Positions 1 to 8,300 of a DNA stretch of 64,000 nt are shown here, piece by piece. The notes below the pieces were generated by a model. The model was not told the origin of the DNA, made no database searches, and saw nothing but the letters and a program-made list of their open reading frames with translations. The position numbers and the translations under genes were made by a program. Source of the DNA: Oscillatoria nigro-viridis PCC 7112 (lineage in GTDB: Bacteria; Cyanobacteriota; Cyanobacteriia; Cyanobacteriales; Microcoleaceae). Positions within the stretch are counted from its first letter, which is position 1. Every line of letters begins with the position of its first letter. The DNA is taken from contig NC_019729.1 of assembly GCF_000317475.1 (NCBI RefSeq), positions 7,165,445-7,229,444 on the forward strand, written 5' to 3'.

Positions 1-1
1 G

Positions 2-469
2 CTGCAAAACGGCAGAATTAATGCTGGTTCGATGTTTGACAATATTACCTGCGGGGCGGTGGTAACGCAGGAGGAAGCTTGGGAAGCAGCGCAAATGGCC
101 GGTTTAGCGGCTGATATCGAACAAATGCCGATGGGAATGCACACGGTTGTCAGCGAGGGGGGCACGAATCTTTCGGGAGGACAGCGGCAGCGGTTATTAA
201 TTGCGCGCGCCATGGTGGTCAAACCAAAGGTTATCCTGATGGATGAAGCTACGAGTGCTTTGGACAACCGCACGCAGGCGATCGTTACTGAGAGTTTGGA
301 TAAGTTGAATGTGACGCGAGTTGTCATCGCCCACCGCCTGAGTACGATTCGCAATGCCGATCGCATTTATGTAATTGAAGCCGGCCGTTTGGTGGAATTT
401 GGTTCGTTTGAGGAATTGGTAAAACAGGGAGGATTATTTGCTCGATTAGTGGCGCGGCAGTTAGAGTAA
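2..469 (+). CDS. NHLP-type peptide-export ABC transporter, ATP-binding C-terminus (partial)
   Basis: The reading frame is open from base 2, so the gene starts left of the window and only about 155 C-terminal residues are present. They cover the second half of an ABC ATPase: signature LSGGQRQR, Walker B VILMDEATSALD and the switch histidine in VIAHRLSTI. The sequence just before the signature (GSMFDNI) and the ending resemble the ATPases of NHLM/NHLP bacteriocin export systems, which carry a membrane domain and often an N-terminal peptidase that cuts leaders after a Gly-Gly or Gly-Ala. Three precursor genes with such leaders lie 0.6-1.6 kb downstream on the other strand, which fits a role as their exporter. 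The general ABC exporter call is firm; the NHLP subtype is inferred from context and local similarity. Confidence 0.85.
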   Translation: MQNGRINAGSMFDNITCGAVVTQEEAWEAAQMAGLAADIEQMPMGMHTVVSEGGTNLSGGQRQRLLIARAMVVKPKVILMDEATSALDNRTQAIVTESLDKLNVTRVVIAHRLSTIRNADRIYVIEAGRLVEFGSFEELVKQGGLFARLVARQLE

Positions 470-815
470 TGGCAATTTCACAAACCCGTAGGGGCGGGTT
501 AACCAACAATATCTGGCAAAAATCAACAATCTCGTAAACCCGCCCCCACCCCGCCCAAAATACAAATGTACCGCTAATTTATGGGATAAAATTGCCCGCC
601 TCGACAGCAATTTCACAAACCCGTAGGGGCGGGTTCACCAACAATCTCAGGCAAAAATCTACAATCTCGTAAACCCGCCCCCACCACAAAAAAATACAAA
701 TGTACCGCTAATTTATCGGGTAAAATGTTGATGTAAATCAAGGCGGGTCGGGCGGGTTTATGGGATTGTTCGATCGACCTTCGACATTTTGGCGAACCCG
801 CCCCTACAGCCCTCA
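470..815. repeat. Tandem copies of a GTAGGGGCGGGTT hairpin repeat
   Basis: A unit of about 135 bp occurs twice in tandem (about 470-605 and 607-730). Each unit has GTAGGGGCGGGTT at one end and AACCCGCCCCCACC about 50 bp later, forming an imperfect inverted repeat, followed by a shared stretch containing TACAAATGTACCGCTAATTT. A third, shorter version (GGCGGGTTTATGGG paired with GAACCCGCCCCTACA) follows at about 744-810. A related copy is found at 16034-16098. No coding gene is supported here; this is a dispersed non-coding repeat. Confidence 0.75.
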
Positions 816-838
816 CTATGAATCGAGCAGAATGATGC

Positions 839-952
839 TTATTCTTTTGTTAGTAAATCGGGCAGCCACAACAAAATTAGTAACAGCAAGCTGAGGATAA
901 CTAAGCCAACGCTAAATATTGTAGTGTTACTCATGTCGGGGGCTTGCTGCAT
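839..952 (-). CDS. Possible small single-span membrane peptide (31 or 37 aa)
   Basis: A short reading frame runs from ATG at 952 (37 aa) or ATG at 934 (31 aa) to TAA at 839-841. The product has a short polar start (MSNTTIFSVG), an uninterrupted hydrophobic stretch of about 20 residues rich in Leu/Ile/Val, and a charged tail ending LTKE. This is the build of a one-span small membrane protein. No good ribosome binding site is visible before either ATG, and I do not recognise the family. It lies between the exporter and the precursor peptides, so an immunity or helper role can be imagined but nothing shows it. Confidence 0.35.
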   Translation of the reverse strand: MQQAPDMSNTTIFSVGLVILSLLLLILLWLPDLLTKE

Positions 953-1099
953 CAGGTGAACTGGCTGTATCGCATCCATATTTTCTGTAGGTTGGGATTG
1001 TTATATCTGTGATTTTGAAACTTAAAAGCAATCGCATACTCTGCGATTGCTTCGCGAATTTTATCCATTATCGAGCGGCTTTTGGCAATTACAATTTGC

Positions 1100-1360
1100 T
1101 CATTGCTGATTGCCGAAAGCGCGCGTCGCTGCTTCAATTAATTGCATGGACGGGCCCCGAAATTTGGGCCCTGGACCGCTGATTGTGAGAACAGGGATAC
1201 CAGCAGCCTGAGCTCGATCGACAGCATCGGAACAGCCACCCGCGATCGCATCTAATTCCAAATTGTTCAATTCTTGATTAGTTGAGTTGTCCGGGGCGGA
1301 TGCTGTGATTGCGGACGACTCGGATGGTAATTCTTGCCAAAATAGATTGTTGCTTTCCAT
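1100..1360 (-). CDS. RiPP/bacteriocin-like precursor peptide A (double-glycine leader)
   Basis: Product of 86 aa. The start at 1360 is preferred because AGGAG (1371-1375 on the opposite strand) lies 10 bases upstream; a longer frame from 1402 lacks this support. The leader of about 42 residues ends in ELDAIAGG, the consensus of leaders cut by peptidase-containing ABC transporters. The predicted core begins with Cys (CSDAVDRAQAAGIPV) and includes a Gly/Pro-rich segment (SGPGPKFRGPS). Its leader resembles that of the next gene (MxSxNxF at the start, ELDAIAGG at the end) while the cores are unrelated, as expected for precursor families. No modifying enzyme is visible in the window, so the kind of mature product is unknown. 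Confidence 0.75.
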   Translation of the reverse strand: MESNNLFWQELPSESSAITASAPDNSTNQELNNLELDAIAGGCSDAVDRAQAAGIPVLTISGPGPKFRGPSMQLIEAATRAFGNQQ

Positions 1361-1439
1361 CAGATGTTTTCTCCTGACATAATTAGTGAAATTTGCTTCC
1401 AAAAGCGATTGAAAGAACTCCTAGCAAAGTGGCCTGCTA

Positions 1440-1673
1440 TCAAGCTTTTTTACCCACAAATCCGTTAGCTTTATAAATTCTCGGATCGAAGCCGCCAAAG
1501 TGGTCAAGTATCAGCCCTGTCCAGTTAAGATAATCATACTGAGCCATACCGCCTGCGATCGCATCTAATTCCGTATCATTCAATTCTTCAGCATCTGGAT
1601 TGGCAGACAACTGTTGCGGCCGCACGCCAGAATCTTGCTCAACTTCTTGGGAAAACTGATTAGTGCTGTCCAT
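1440..1673 (-). CDS. RiPP/bacteriocin-like precursor peptide B (double-glycine leader)
   Basis: Product of 77 aa with AGGAG (opposite strand, 1681-1685) 7 bases before the ATG. The leader (about 42 residues) starts MDSTNQFSQE and ends TELDAIAGG. The predicted core of about 35 residues starts MAQYDYLNW, is rich in aromatic residues and glycine, has no cysteine, and ends in two lysines plus alanine. It lies about 80 bp upstream of precursor A on the same strand and is probably co-transcribed with it. The leader-like N-terminus and variable core are direct observations; processing after Gly-Gly is inferred from the motif. Confidence 0.75.
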   Translation of the reverse strand: MDSTNQFSQEVEQDSGVRPQQLSANPDAEELNDTELDAIAGGMAQYDYLNWTGLILDHFGGFDPRIYKANGFVGKKA

Positions 1674-1719
1674 CTGATTTCTCCTTTTGGCTTGGGTTTT
1701 GTATTACGAAAAAGATGAG

Positions 1720-2106
1720 CTACAGCCCTGGAGCAAGGAGACCTGCGATACCCCCTTCTACCATTTTTTCGCCGATTTCATCGAATTTTCCTGTGACAAT
1801 AGCGCTCAAAAATCCGCTAAATACTCCTAGAACACCCCCCAATGGTCCTGCGCCGGCAACAGCTTCCAATTCACTGTCAGACAACTCACCTGAAGTATCT
1901 GACTGACTCTGATGCTGCGCTGCGATCGAATCCAGCCACTCTGAAACTTCTGTTGGCGAGAAACTGTAGCTTTTTTCTTTGCCAAGTTCCACAGTTTTAT
2001 TCACTAAGCTTTCCCAATCTGCGATCGATCGAAACTGTAGCTGGAGTTCGGGATCTTGCGAGACTTCTTGAAAAAAATGATTGACGCTTTCAAATTCAAA
2101 AGACAT
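1720..2106 (-). CDS. Nif11-type leader peptide precursor C
   Basis: Product of 128 aa. AGGAG lies 8 bases before the ATG at 2106. Residues 1 to about 65 match the Nif11 leader fold (FFQEVSQDPELQLQF, then a Trp/Leu-rich helix and SFSPTEVSEWL), followed by a linker and the cleavage-like motif ELSDSELEAVAGA. The predicted core (about 43 residues) is Gly-rich and hydrophobic with spaced small residues (GPLGGVLGVFSGFL and GGIAGLLAPGL), resembling membrane-active bacteriocins more than a Cys/Ser/Thr-rich lanthipeptide. It is the first of three leader-bearing genes in a row on this strand (C, B, A), so it probably heads their transcript. Nif11 leaders are known from NHLP/lanthipeptide systems; the mode of maturation here is unknown. 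Confidence 0.8.
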   Translation of the reverse strand: MSFEFESVNHFFQEVSQDPELQLQFRSIADWESLVNKTVELGKEKSYSFSPTEVSEWLDSIAAQHQSQSDTSGELSDSELEAVAGAGPLGGVLGVFSGFLSAIVTGKFDEIGEKMVEGGIAGLLAPGL

Positions 2107-2483
2107 GAGATTTGCTCCTGATTTAATTGTTAAGGAAGTTACTCCTTAATTGATTTTTTCCGGCTAGGCTATGGCTGACCTATGCGTAAATTTAGTTTAG
2201 AAAATTTCTTGGCTAAAGTAGCTAGCTCAAAGTAGAGTTTTGAACCTATAAAAACAACTGAGTTTTAACTCGCCTTTAGCTGAGGAGATTAGCTGAACTT
2301 TTGGCTAGGTATCGCAGAGCGCATACAAATATATACTGGTAACACTCTGTTTCAATCTAAAGCCTGCGTCCAATTCCTGAGTTTCTCTAAGCGATCGCCC
2401 CAACGCCCCAACACCCAACAAAAACCCCTCACACCGCCGATTCAATGCTAAAACAAGTTTAAACTCACACGGAGCCTTGACTC
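2107..2483. other. Intergenic region between divergent precursor operon and glycosyltransferase
   Basis: These 377 bp separate the leftward precursor genes from the rightward glycosyltransferase and must hold promoters for both directions. I see no confident -35/-10 pair. The last 90 bp before the glycosyltransferase (about 2393-2483) recur before the second glycosyltransferase (about 3822-3905), so they were duplicated with the gene. Confidence 0.5.
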
Positions 2484-3761
2484 ATGACCCACTTCGGCAT
2501 TATCTGTCCCGCAGCCAACGGCCACCTCAACCCCATGACAACATTAGGCAGCGAACTGCTTCGCCGAGGTCATCGAGTCACCGTATTTAACCTTCTCGAT
2601 GCTAAAACCACCACCTTAGCCAGCGGCTTAGAATTCCAGGCATTAGCTGAAAATGAATTTCCCGCAGGCTCAATGGCAGAAGGCTTGGCCCAACTGGGGA
2701 AACTCAGCGGACTCACAGCCTTTCGATATACTATCAAAGCATTCACAGAGATTTCGGCTGCTCTTCTGACAGAGGCTCCAACTGCCATTCAAAAAGCCGG
2801 TGTCGAAGCTTTGCTTGTAGACCAAGTTTCATTTGAAGGAGGAACAATTGCCGAAGTTCTCAACCTTCCTTTTGTCACTGTGTGCAGTGCCTTGATGGTA
2901 AATCGAGACCATAACATTCCTCCGTTTTGTACTCCTTGGCAATACAATCCAACTTTAGCAAACGGTCTCCGCAATCAAGTCAGCTATGAATTACTAAATC
3001 TGGCTGTCAAACCAATTCGAGATGTTATTGCCCAATATCGCAAAGAGTGGAAATTACCTCTGTACTCTCACCCGAATGATGGTTACTCTAAACTGGCTCA
3101 AATCAGCCAACAACCCGCTGAATTTGAGTTTCCCCGACAAAATTTACCCCCGCATTTCCATTTCACCGGCCCTTATCACAACCCAGCGACCCGCCAACCA
3201 GTGCCTTTTCCCTTTGAACAATTAACTGGCAAACCATTGATTTATGCTTCGATGGGAACTATTCAAAATCGCTTGCTAGATGTTTTTCAAACGATCGCCT
3301 CTGCGTGTGAAGGATTAGATGCCCAATTGGTAATATCTCTCGGAGGCGGTGCGACTCCCGAATCGCTGCCGCCCTTGCCGGGAAATCCGATCGTTGTTGG
3401 CTATGCACCGCAATTAGAATTGCTGCAAAAAGCTGCTCTGACGATTACTCACGCTGGGATGAATACGACTTTAGAATCGTTGAGCAATGGAGTCCCAATG
3501 GTAGCAATTCCTGTGGCGAATGACCAGCCGGGAGTGGCAGCGCGGATTGCTTGGACGGGTGTTGGTGAAGTGGTTCCTTTGAAGGAATTGAGCGTTTCTA
3601 AAGTCCGATCGGCAATTGGGAAAGTCCTAACCCAAGAGTCGTATAAACAAAGGGCGATCGAGATGCAAGGGGCGATCGGGCGATCGGGAGGAACTAAGCG
3701 CGCCGCGGATATTATCGAACAAGCTGTATTGACTGGGAAACCTGTCTTGGCTGGGAAATAA
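2484..3761 (+). CDS. MGT-family (GT1) glycosyltransferase, copy 1
   Basis: Product of 425 aa, the full length of the MGT/CrtX-like GT-B class. The N-terminal half begins THFGIICPAANGHLNPM, a typical GT1 acceptor-domain start with a conserved His in the GHLNP turn. The C-terminal donor domain contains IYASMGTIQNR, a VGYAPQLELL segment and THAGMNTTLESL, followed by PMVAIPVANDQPGVAAR; this matches the nucleotide-sugar binding motif of the family. These enzymes move a sugar from UDP-sugar to a small lipophilic acceptor (carotenoids, macrolides, phenolics); the acceptor here cannot be read from the sequence. A tandem paralogue follows after 144 bp. The place next to the RiPP genes makes peptide or lipid glycosylation possible but unproven. 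Confidence 0.88.
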   Translation: MTHFGIICPAANGHLNPMTTLGSELLRRGHRVTVFNLLDAKTTTLASGLEFQALAENEFPAGSMAEGLAQLGKLSGLTAFRYTIKAFTEISAALLTEAPTAIQKAGVEALLVDQVSFEGGTIAEVLNLPFVTVCSALMVNRDHNIPPFCTPWQYNPTLANGLRNQVSYELLNLAVKPIRDVIAQYRKEWKLPLYSHPNDGYSKLAQISQQPAEFEFPRQNLPPHFHFTGPYHNPATRQPVPFPFEQLTGKPLIYASMGTIQNRLLDVFQTIASACEGLDAQLVISLGGGATPESLPPLPGNPIVVGYAPQLELLQKAALTITHAGMNTTLESLSNGVPMVAIPVANDQPGVAARIAWTGVGEVVPLKELSVSKVRSAIGKVLTQESYKQRAIEMQGAIGRSGGTKRAADIIEQAVLTGKPVLAGK

Positions 3762-3821
3762 TACTTTTTGGCGCTGATTTTAAGCTCCTAGAAAAGCAAA
3801 AATAAATTGTAGCCAAGAGGC

Positions 3822-3905
3822 GCGATCGCCCCAACCCCCCAACAAAAACCCCTCATACCGCCGATTAAATCCTAAAAAGGTTAAATTCACACGGAGCCTT
3901 TACTA
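3822..3905 (+). repeat. Duplicated upstream region of the two glycosyltransferases
   Basis: The segment before the second glycosyltransferase (GCGATCGCCCCAAC, AAAAACCCCTCA, then CACACGGAGCC just before the start) repeats, with a few changes, the segment at about 2393-2483 before the first. Both genes therefore share the same leader. The GGAG in ACACGGAGCC, about 10 bases before each ATG, is the likely ribosome binding site. Confidence 0.7.
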
Positions 3906-5186
3906 ATGACCCACTTCGGCATTCACTGTCCAGTAGACACCGGCCACCTCAACCCCATGACAACATTAGGCTGCGAACTGCTTCGCCGAGGCCATCGAGT
4001 CACCGTATTTAACTTCCTCGATGCTAAAGCCAAAACTCTAGCCACCGGATTAGAATTCCAGCCATTCGCTGAACAAGAGTTTCCCGTCGGCTGGTTTGCA
4101 GAAATCCTTAGCCAACGGGGAAAACTTAGTGGACTTGCGGCATTGCGACATACTTTTAAGGCAGTTGCGAAGACTTCGGATGCTATTCTCAGAGAGGCTC
4201 CGATGGCCATTAAAAAAGCTGGTGTAGAAGCTCTGCTTGTAGACCAAGTTTGTATCGAAGGAGGAACAATTGCAGAATTTATAAACATTCCTTTTATCAC
4301 AGTTTGCAGTGCGTTACTATTAAATCGAGACCCCAACATTCCACCGATTTGTACCCTTTGGCAGTACGATCCGACTTGGAAAGGACGCTTACGGAATCAA
4401 GTCAGCTATCAGTTACTCAGTTTGCTTGCCAGACCGATTCGAGAAGGGATTTCTGAGTATCGCAGAAAGTGGAAATTACCTTTGCACTCCCACCCAAACG
4501 ATTATTACTCGAAACTCGCTCAAATCACTCAGCAGTCGGCTGAATTAGAGTTTCCCCGACAAAATTTACCCCCGCATTTTCATTTCACCGGCCCTTATCA
4601 CAATCCAGCCACTCGCAAACCAGTGCCTTTTCCTTTTGAACAATTAACCGGCAAACCATTGATTTATGCTTCGATGGGAACTATTCAAAATCGCTTGCTA
4701 GATGTTTTTCAAACGATCGCCTCTGCGTGTGAAGGATTAGATGCCCAATTGGTAATATCTCTCGGAGGTGGTGCGACTCCCGAATCGCTGCCGCCCTTGC
4801 CGGGAAATCCGATCGTTGTTGGTTATGCACCGCAATTAGAATTGCTGCAAAAAGCTGCTCTGACGATTACTCACGCTGGGATGAATACGACTTTAGAATC
4901 GTTGAGCAATGGAGTCCCAATGGTAGCAATTCCTGTGGCAAATGACCAGCCGGGAGTGGCAGCGCGGATTGCTTGGACGGGTGTTGGTGAAGTGGTTGCT
5001 TTGAAGGAATTGAGCGTTTCTAAAGTCCGATCGGCAATTGTGAAAGTCCTAACCCAAGAGTCGTACAAACAAAGGGCGATCGAGATGCAAGAGGCGATCG
5101 GGCGATCGGGAGGAGTCAAGCGCGCCGCGGATATTATCGAACAAGCTGTATTGACTGGGAAGCCTGTCTTGGCTTCTAAAATCTAA
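3906..5186 (+). CDS. MGT-family (GT1) glycosyltransferase, copy 2
   Basis: Product of 426 aa, paralogous to the preceding gene. The motifs are the same (GHLNPM near the start, IYASMGTIQNR, THAGMNTTLESL). From about residue 235 onward the two genes differ at only a handful of bases, while the N-terminal acceptor halves differ at many positions (for example IICPAANGHL against IHCPVDTGHL, and different residues around positions 55-110). This pattern fits a tandem duplication followed by gene conversion in the donor-domain half, with the acceptor halves free to change specificity. No function beyond glycosyl transfer can be assigned. Confidence 0.88.
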   Translation: MTHFGIHCPVDTGHLNPMTTLGCELLRRGHRVTVFNFLDAKAKTLATGLEFQPFAEQEFPVGWFAEILSQRGKLSGLAALRHTFKAVAKTSDAILREAPMAIKKAGVEALLVDQVCIEGGTIAEFINIPFITVCSALLLNRDPNIPPICTLWQYDPTWKGRLRNQVSYQLLSLLARPIREGISEYRRKWKLPLHSHPNDYYSKLAQITQQSAELEFPRQNLPPHFHFTGPYHNPATRKPVPFPFEQLTGKPLIYASMGTIQNRLLDVFQTIASACEGLDAQLVISLGGGATPESLPPLPGNPIVVGYAPQLELLQKAALTITHAGMNTTLESLSNGVPMVAIPVANDQPGVAARIAWTGVGEVVALKELSVSKVRSAIVKVLTQESYKQRAIEMQEAIGRSGGVKRAADIIEQAVLTGKPVLASKI

Positions 5187-5236
5187 AATCTAAGATGTGG
5201 AGTCAAATCTAAAATCTAAAATCTAAAATCTAAAAT
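5177..5236. repeat. AATCTAAA short tandem repeat
   Basis: Tandem AAATCTAAAATCTAA-type words directly follow the second glycosyltransferase. The same word family is seen near 20165-20200, 22740, 25010-25040, 26410-26450 and 44690. Such stretches are common between genes in filamentous cyanobacteria; no function is apparent. Confidence 0.6.
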
Positions 5237-5277
5237 CGACTGATGGCTCACGTACCTCTGGTGTGAGGAGCAAATTT

Positions 5278-5313
5278 ATGCTATGTTCGACTGCAAAGTT
5301 GACCGCAGGCTAA
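5278..5313 (+). other. Short upstream reading frame before the giant kinase
   Basis: GAGGAG at 5265-5270 is spaced 7 bases from an ATG at 5278 that opens an 11-codon frame (MLCSTAKLTAG) ending in TAA at 5311-5313, two bases before the ATG at 5316 that begins the conserved part of the kinase. The best ribosome binding site therefore serves a mini-frame rather than the kinase itself, which could couple or dampen kinase translation. The alternative is direct kinase initiation at 5283 with a 12-base spacing. Confidence 0.35.
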
Positions 5314-5315
5314 AT

Positions 5316-8300
5316 ATGCTCACTTTTCCTGGCGTTGAAGTCACAGATCTCATCTACGAAAGCGCAAACTCCCTGGTTTACCGAGCATTCCGACAACCCG
5401 ACAGTCTCCCCGTCGTCCTCAAAGTCCTCAAAGAAAATTATCCCACACCCCAAGAACTCGCCCGCTATCGCACAGAGTATAAAATTACACAATCTTTGAA
5501 TCTGAGTGGCTGTATCAAAGCCTATGAGTTGCAGCCATATCAAAACACGCTGGTGATGTTTGTCGAGGATTTTGGCGGCGAATCCTTGAAAATTTGGATG
5601 CAGCAGCAAAAATTTAGTATTGCAGAATTCTTGCGAATTGCGATCGCCACCACAGAAAGTTTACAACAACTTCACAGCGCCCACATCATTCACAAAGACA
5701 TTAACCCTTCAAATATTGTCTTCAATCTAGCTAGCGGCGAACTAAAAATTATCGATTTTGGCATTTCCACGCAGTTGACGCGCGAGAATTACACCATCAA
5801 AAATCCCAACATTTTAGAGGGAACTCTTGCTTATATGTCGCCGGAACAAACCGGCAGAATGAACCGCAGTCTAGATTACCGCACGGATTTTTATTCCCTG
5901 GGGGCTACCTTTTACGAACTGCTGACAAACAAATTGCCTTTTGAGACTCAGGATGTGCTGGAATTGGTACACAGTCATCTCGCTAAACAGCCGTTATCTC
6001 CTTCTCAGGTGAATCCCGAAATTCCGCAAATTATTTCCGATATTGTGATGAAGTTGATGGGAAAAAATGCTGAGGAGCGCTATCAAAGTGCGATCGGCAT
6101 TAAAGCGGATTTAGAGAAATGTTTAAACCAACTGCACAGCAATAACAATATACCAGTTTTTCCACTAGGATGTCAAGATATTTCCGATCGGTTTCAAATT
6201 CCGCAAAAACTTTACGGCAGAGAGCGAGAAATTGATAGCTTACTAACAGCTTTTGAAACAGTCAGCAGTCACAGGCAAGATGCCACAAGCAGTCACAGGC
6301 AAGATGCCACAAGCAGTCACAGGCAAGATGCCTGTGCCACAAGTGGACATGGGGAAGATGCTACAAACGGACACGGGCAAAATACCAGTGCCGCAAGTTC
6401 AATGATGCTGATTTCGGGATATTCTGGCATCGGCAAATCAGCTTTGGTGCAAGAATTATACAAACCGATTACTCAACAGCGCGGTTATTTTATCTCCGGC
6501 AAATTTGACCAATATCAGCGCAATATTCCCTACAGCGCAATTGTCAACGCTTTTCAGGATTTAGCCAAACAACTGTTGACAGAAAGCGAAGCAAATCTCA
6601 ATGAATGGCGGGAAAAACTCTTAGCAGCATTGGGAATCAACGGTCAAGTCATGATTGACGTGATTCCTGAAATTGAATTAATTATCGGCAAGCAACCCGC
6701 GCCGCCAGAATTGGGTGCGGCAGAAGCGGAAAACCGCTTTAATTTTGTGTTTCAAAACTTCATTAAAGTTTTTACCAAACCCGAACATCCTCTGACAATA
6801 TTTATCGATGATTTGCAGTGGGCTGACGGGGCATCTCTGAAACTGATGCAACTGTTGATGAGCGCTTCGTCAACGGGACTGTTTTTAATTGGGGCTTATC
6901 GGGATAACGAAGTTTCTGCTGCTCATCCGTTAATGCTAACGATTGCAGAGATTGTCAAAAATGGGGCAAAAGTCGATCGCATTTTCCTGTCACCTTTGGA
7001 TTTATCCTCTGTTACTCAACTGATTTCTGATGCCCTGAATTGCCAGGAAGCAAGAGTCAACTCCCTTGCCGAATTAGTGTTTTTCAAAACCGGCGGAAAT
7101 CCTTTCTTTATGAATGAATTTCTCAAATCGCTTTATACAGAAGGACTGTTACAATTTGACTTTACTCCTCTGCCTCACCAGGGAGGGACACAAGGGGGTT
7201 GGCAGTGGGATTTAGAAGAAATTCAAGCGAGGAATTTCACTGATAATGTTGTCGAATTGATGGCTGGCAAAATTCAACAACTGCCCGATAATACGCAGGA
7301 AACGTTAAAGATAGCAGCCTGCATTGGCAATCAATTCGATCTGAAAATATTAGCCTCACTTTGCGAAAAATCTGTGGAACAAACGGCGGATGATTTGTAC
7401 GCAGCCGTTGCTGAAAATTTAGTCGTGTTGCTGGGGAATATGGGAGATGTGGAATTAGAAATTGCAGGTAAATTACCCAGCAGCCAATCGCTAGAATACA
7501 AATTTGTTCATGACAGAATTCAGCAAGCTGCTTATTCGCTAATTGCCGATCGAGATAAGCCGATCGTCCACAGAAAAATCGGGAAAATGCTGCTGCAAAA
7601 TACTCCAGAAGAGCGAAGAGAGGAAAAAATATTTGACATTGTTAATCAACTGAATTTCGGCAATGAATTAATTTCCGATCTGTCCGAAAAAGATGAACTG
7701 GCTGAGTTAAATCTGATTGCTGGCAATAAAGCCAAGGCATCAGCAGCTTTTCAGTCAGCTTTCAACTACCTGCAAACAGGCATAAATTTGCTGGGAGAAA
7801 ACAGTTGGCTGGTGCAATACAACCTCAGCTTGCAATTGCATCAAGAAGCCGCAGAGATAGCTTACCTTTTGGGCGATTTCGAGCGCATGGAAAGTTTAGG
7901 TGCTGTTGTACTAAAAAATGCTAAAACAGTCCTCGGCAGAGCCAAAGTAATTGAGGTAAAAATGGCTACTCATGCTGCCAAAAATCAACTAGATATAGCA
8001 ATTAATCTGGGTCTGGAATTTTTGAGGCAGTTGGGAGTCAAACTGCCCGCAAAGCCTAACAATCTAGATAGCATAATCGGATTGCTGGAAGTTAAGTTAA
8101 CCCTAGCTGGGAAACGCATTGAGGATTTAGCCAATCTACCTCAAGGAAGCGATCCTGCTAAACAAGCTGCACTGCGTATCTTGTCATTTATGGCTACTGT
8201 CGCCTATGGCGTTGCCCCTCAACTGATGCCTTTAATTGTGTTTAAGCAGGTGATTTTATCTGTCAAGTATGGCAACTATCCTGAGTCTCTCCATGCTTAT

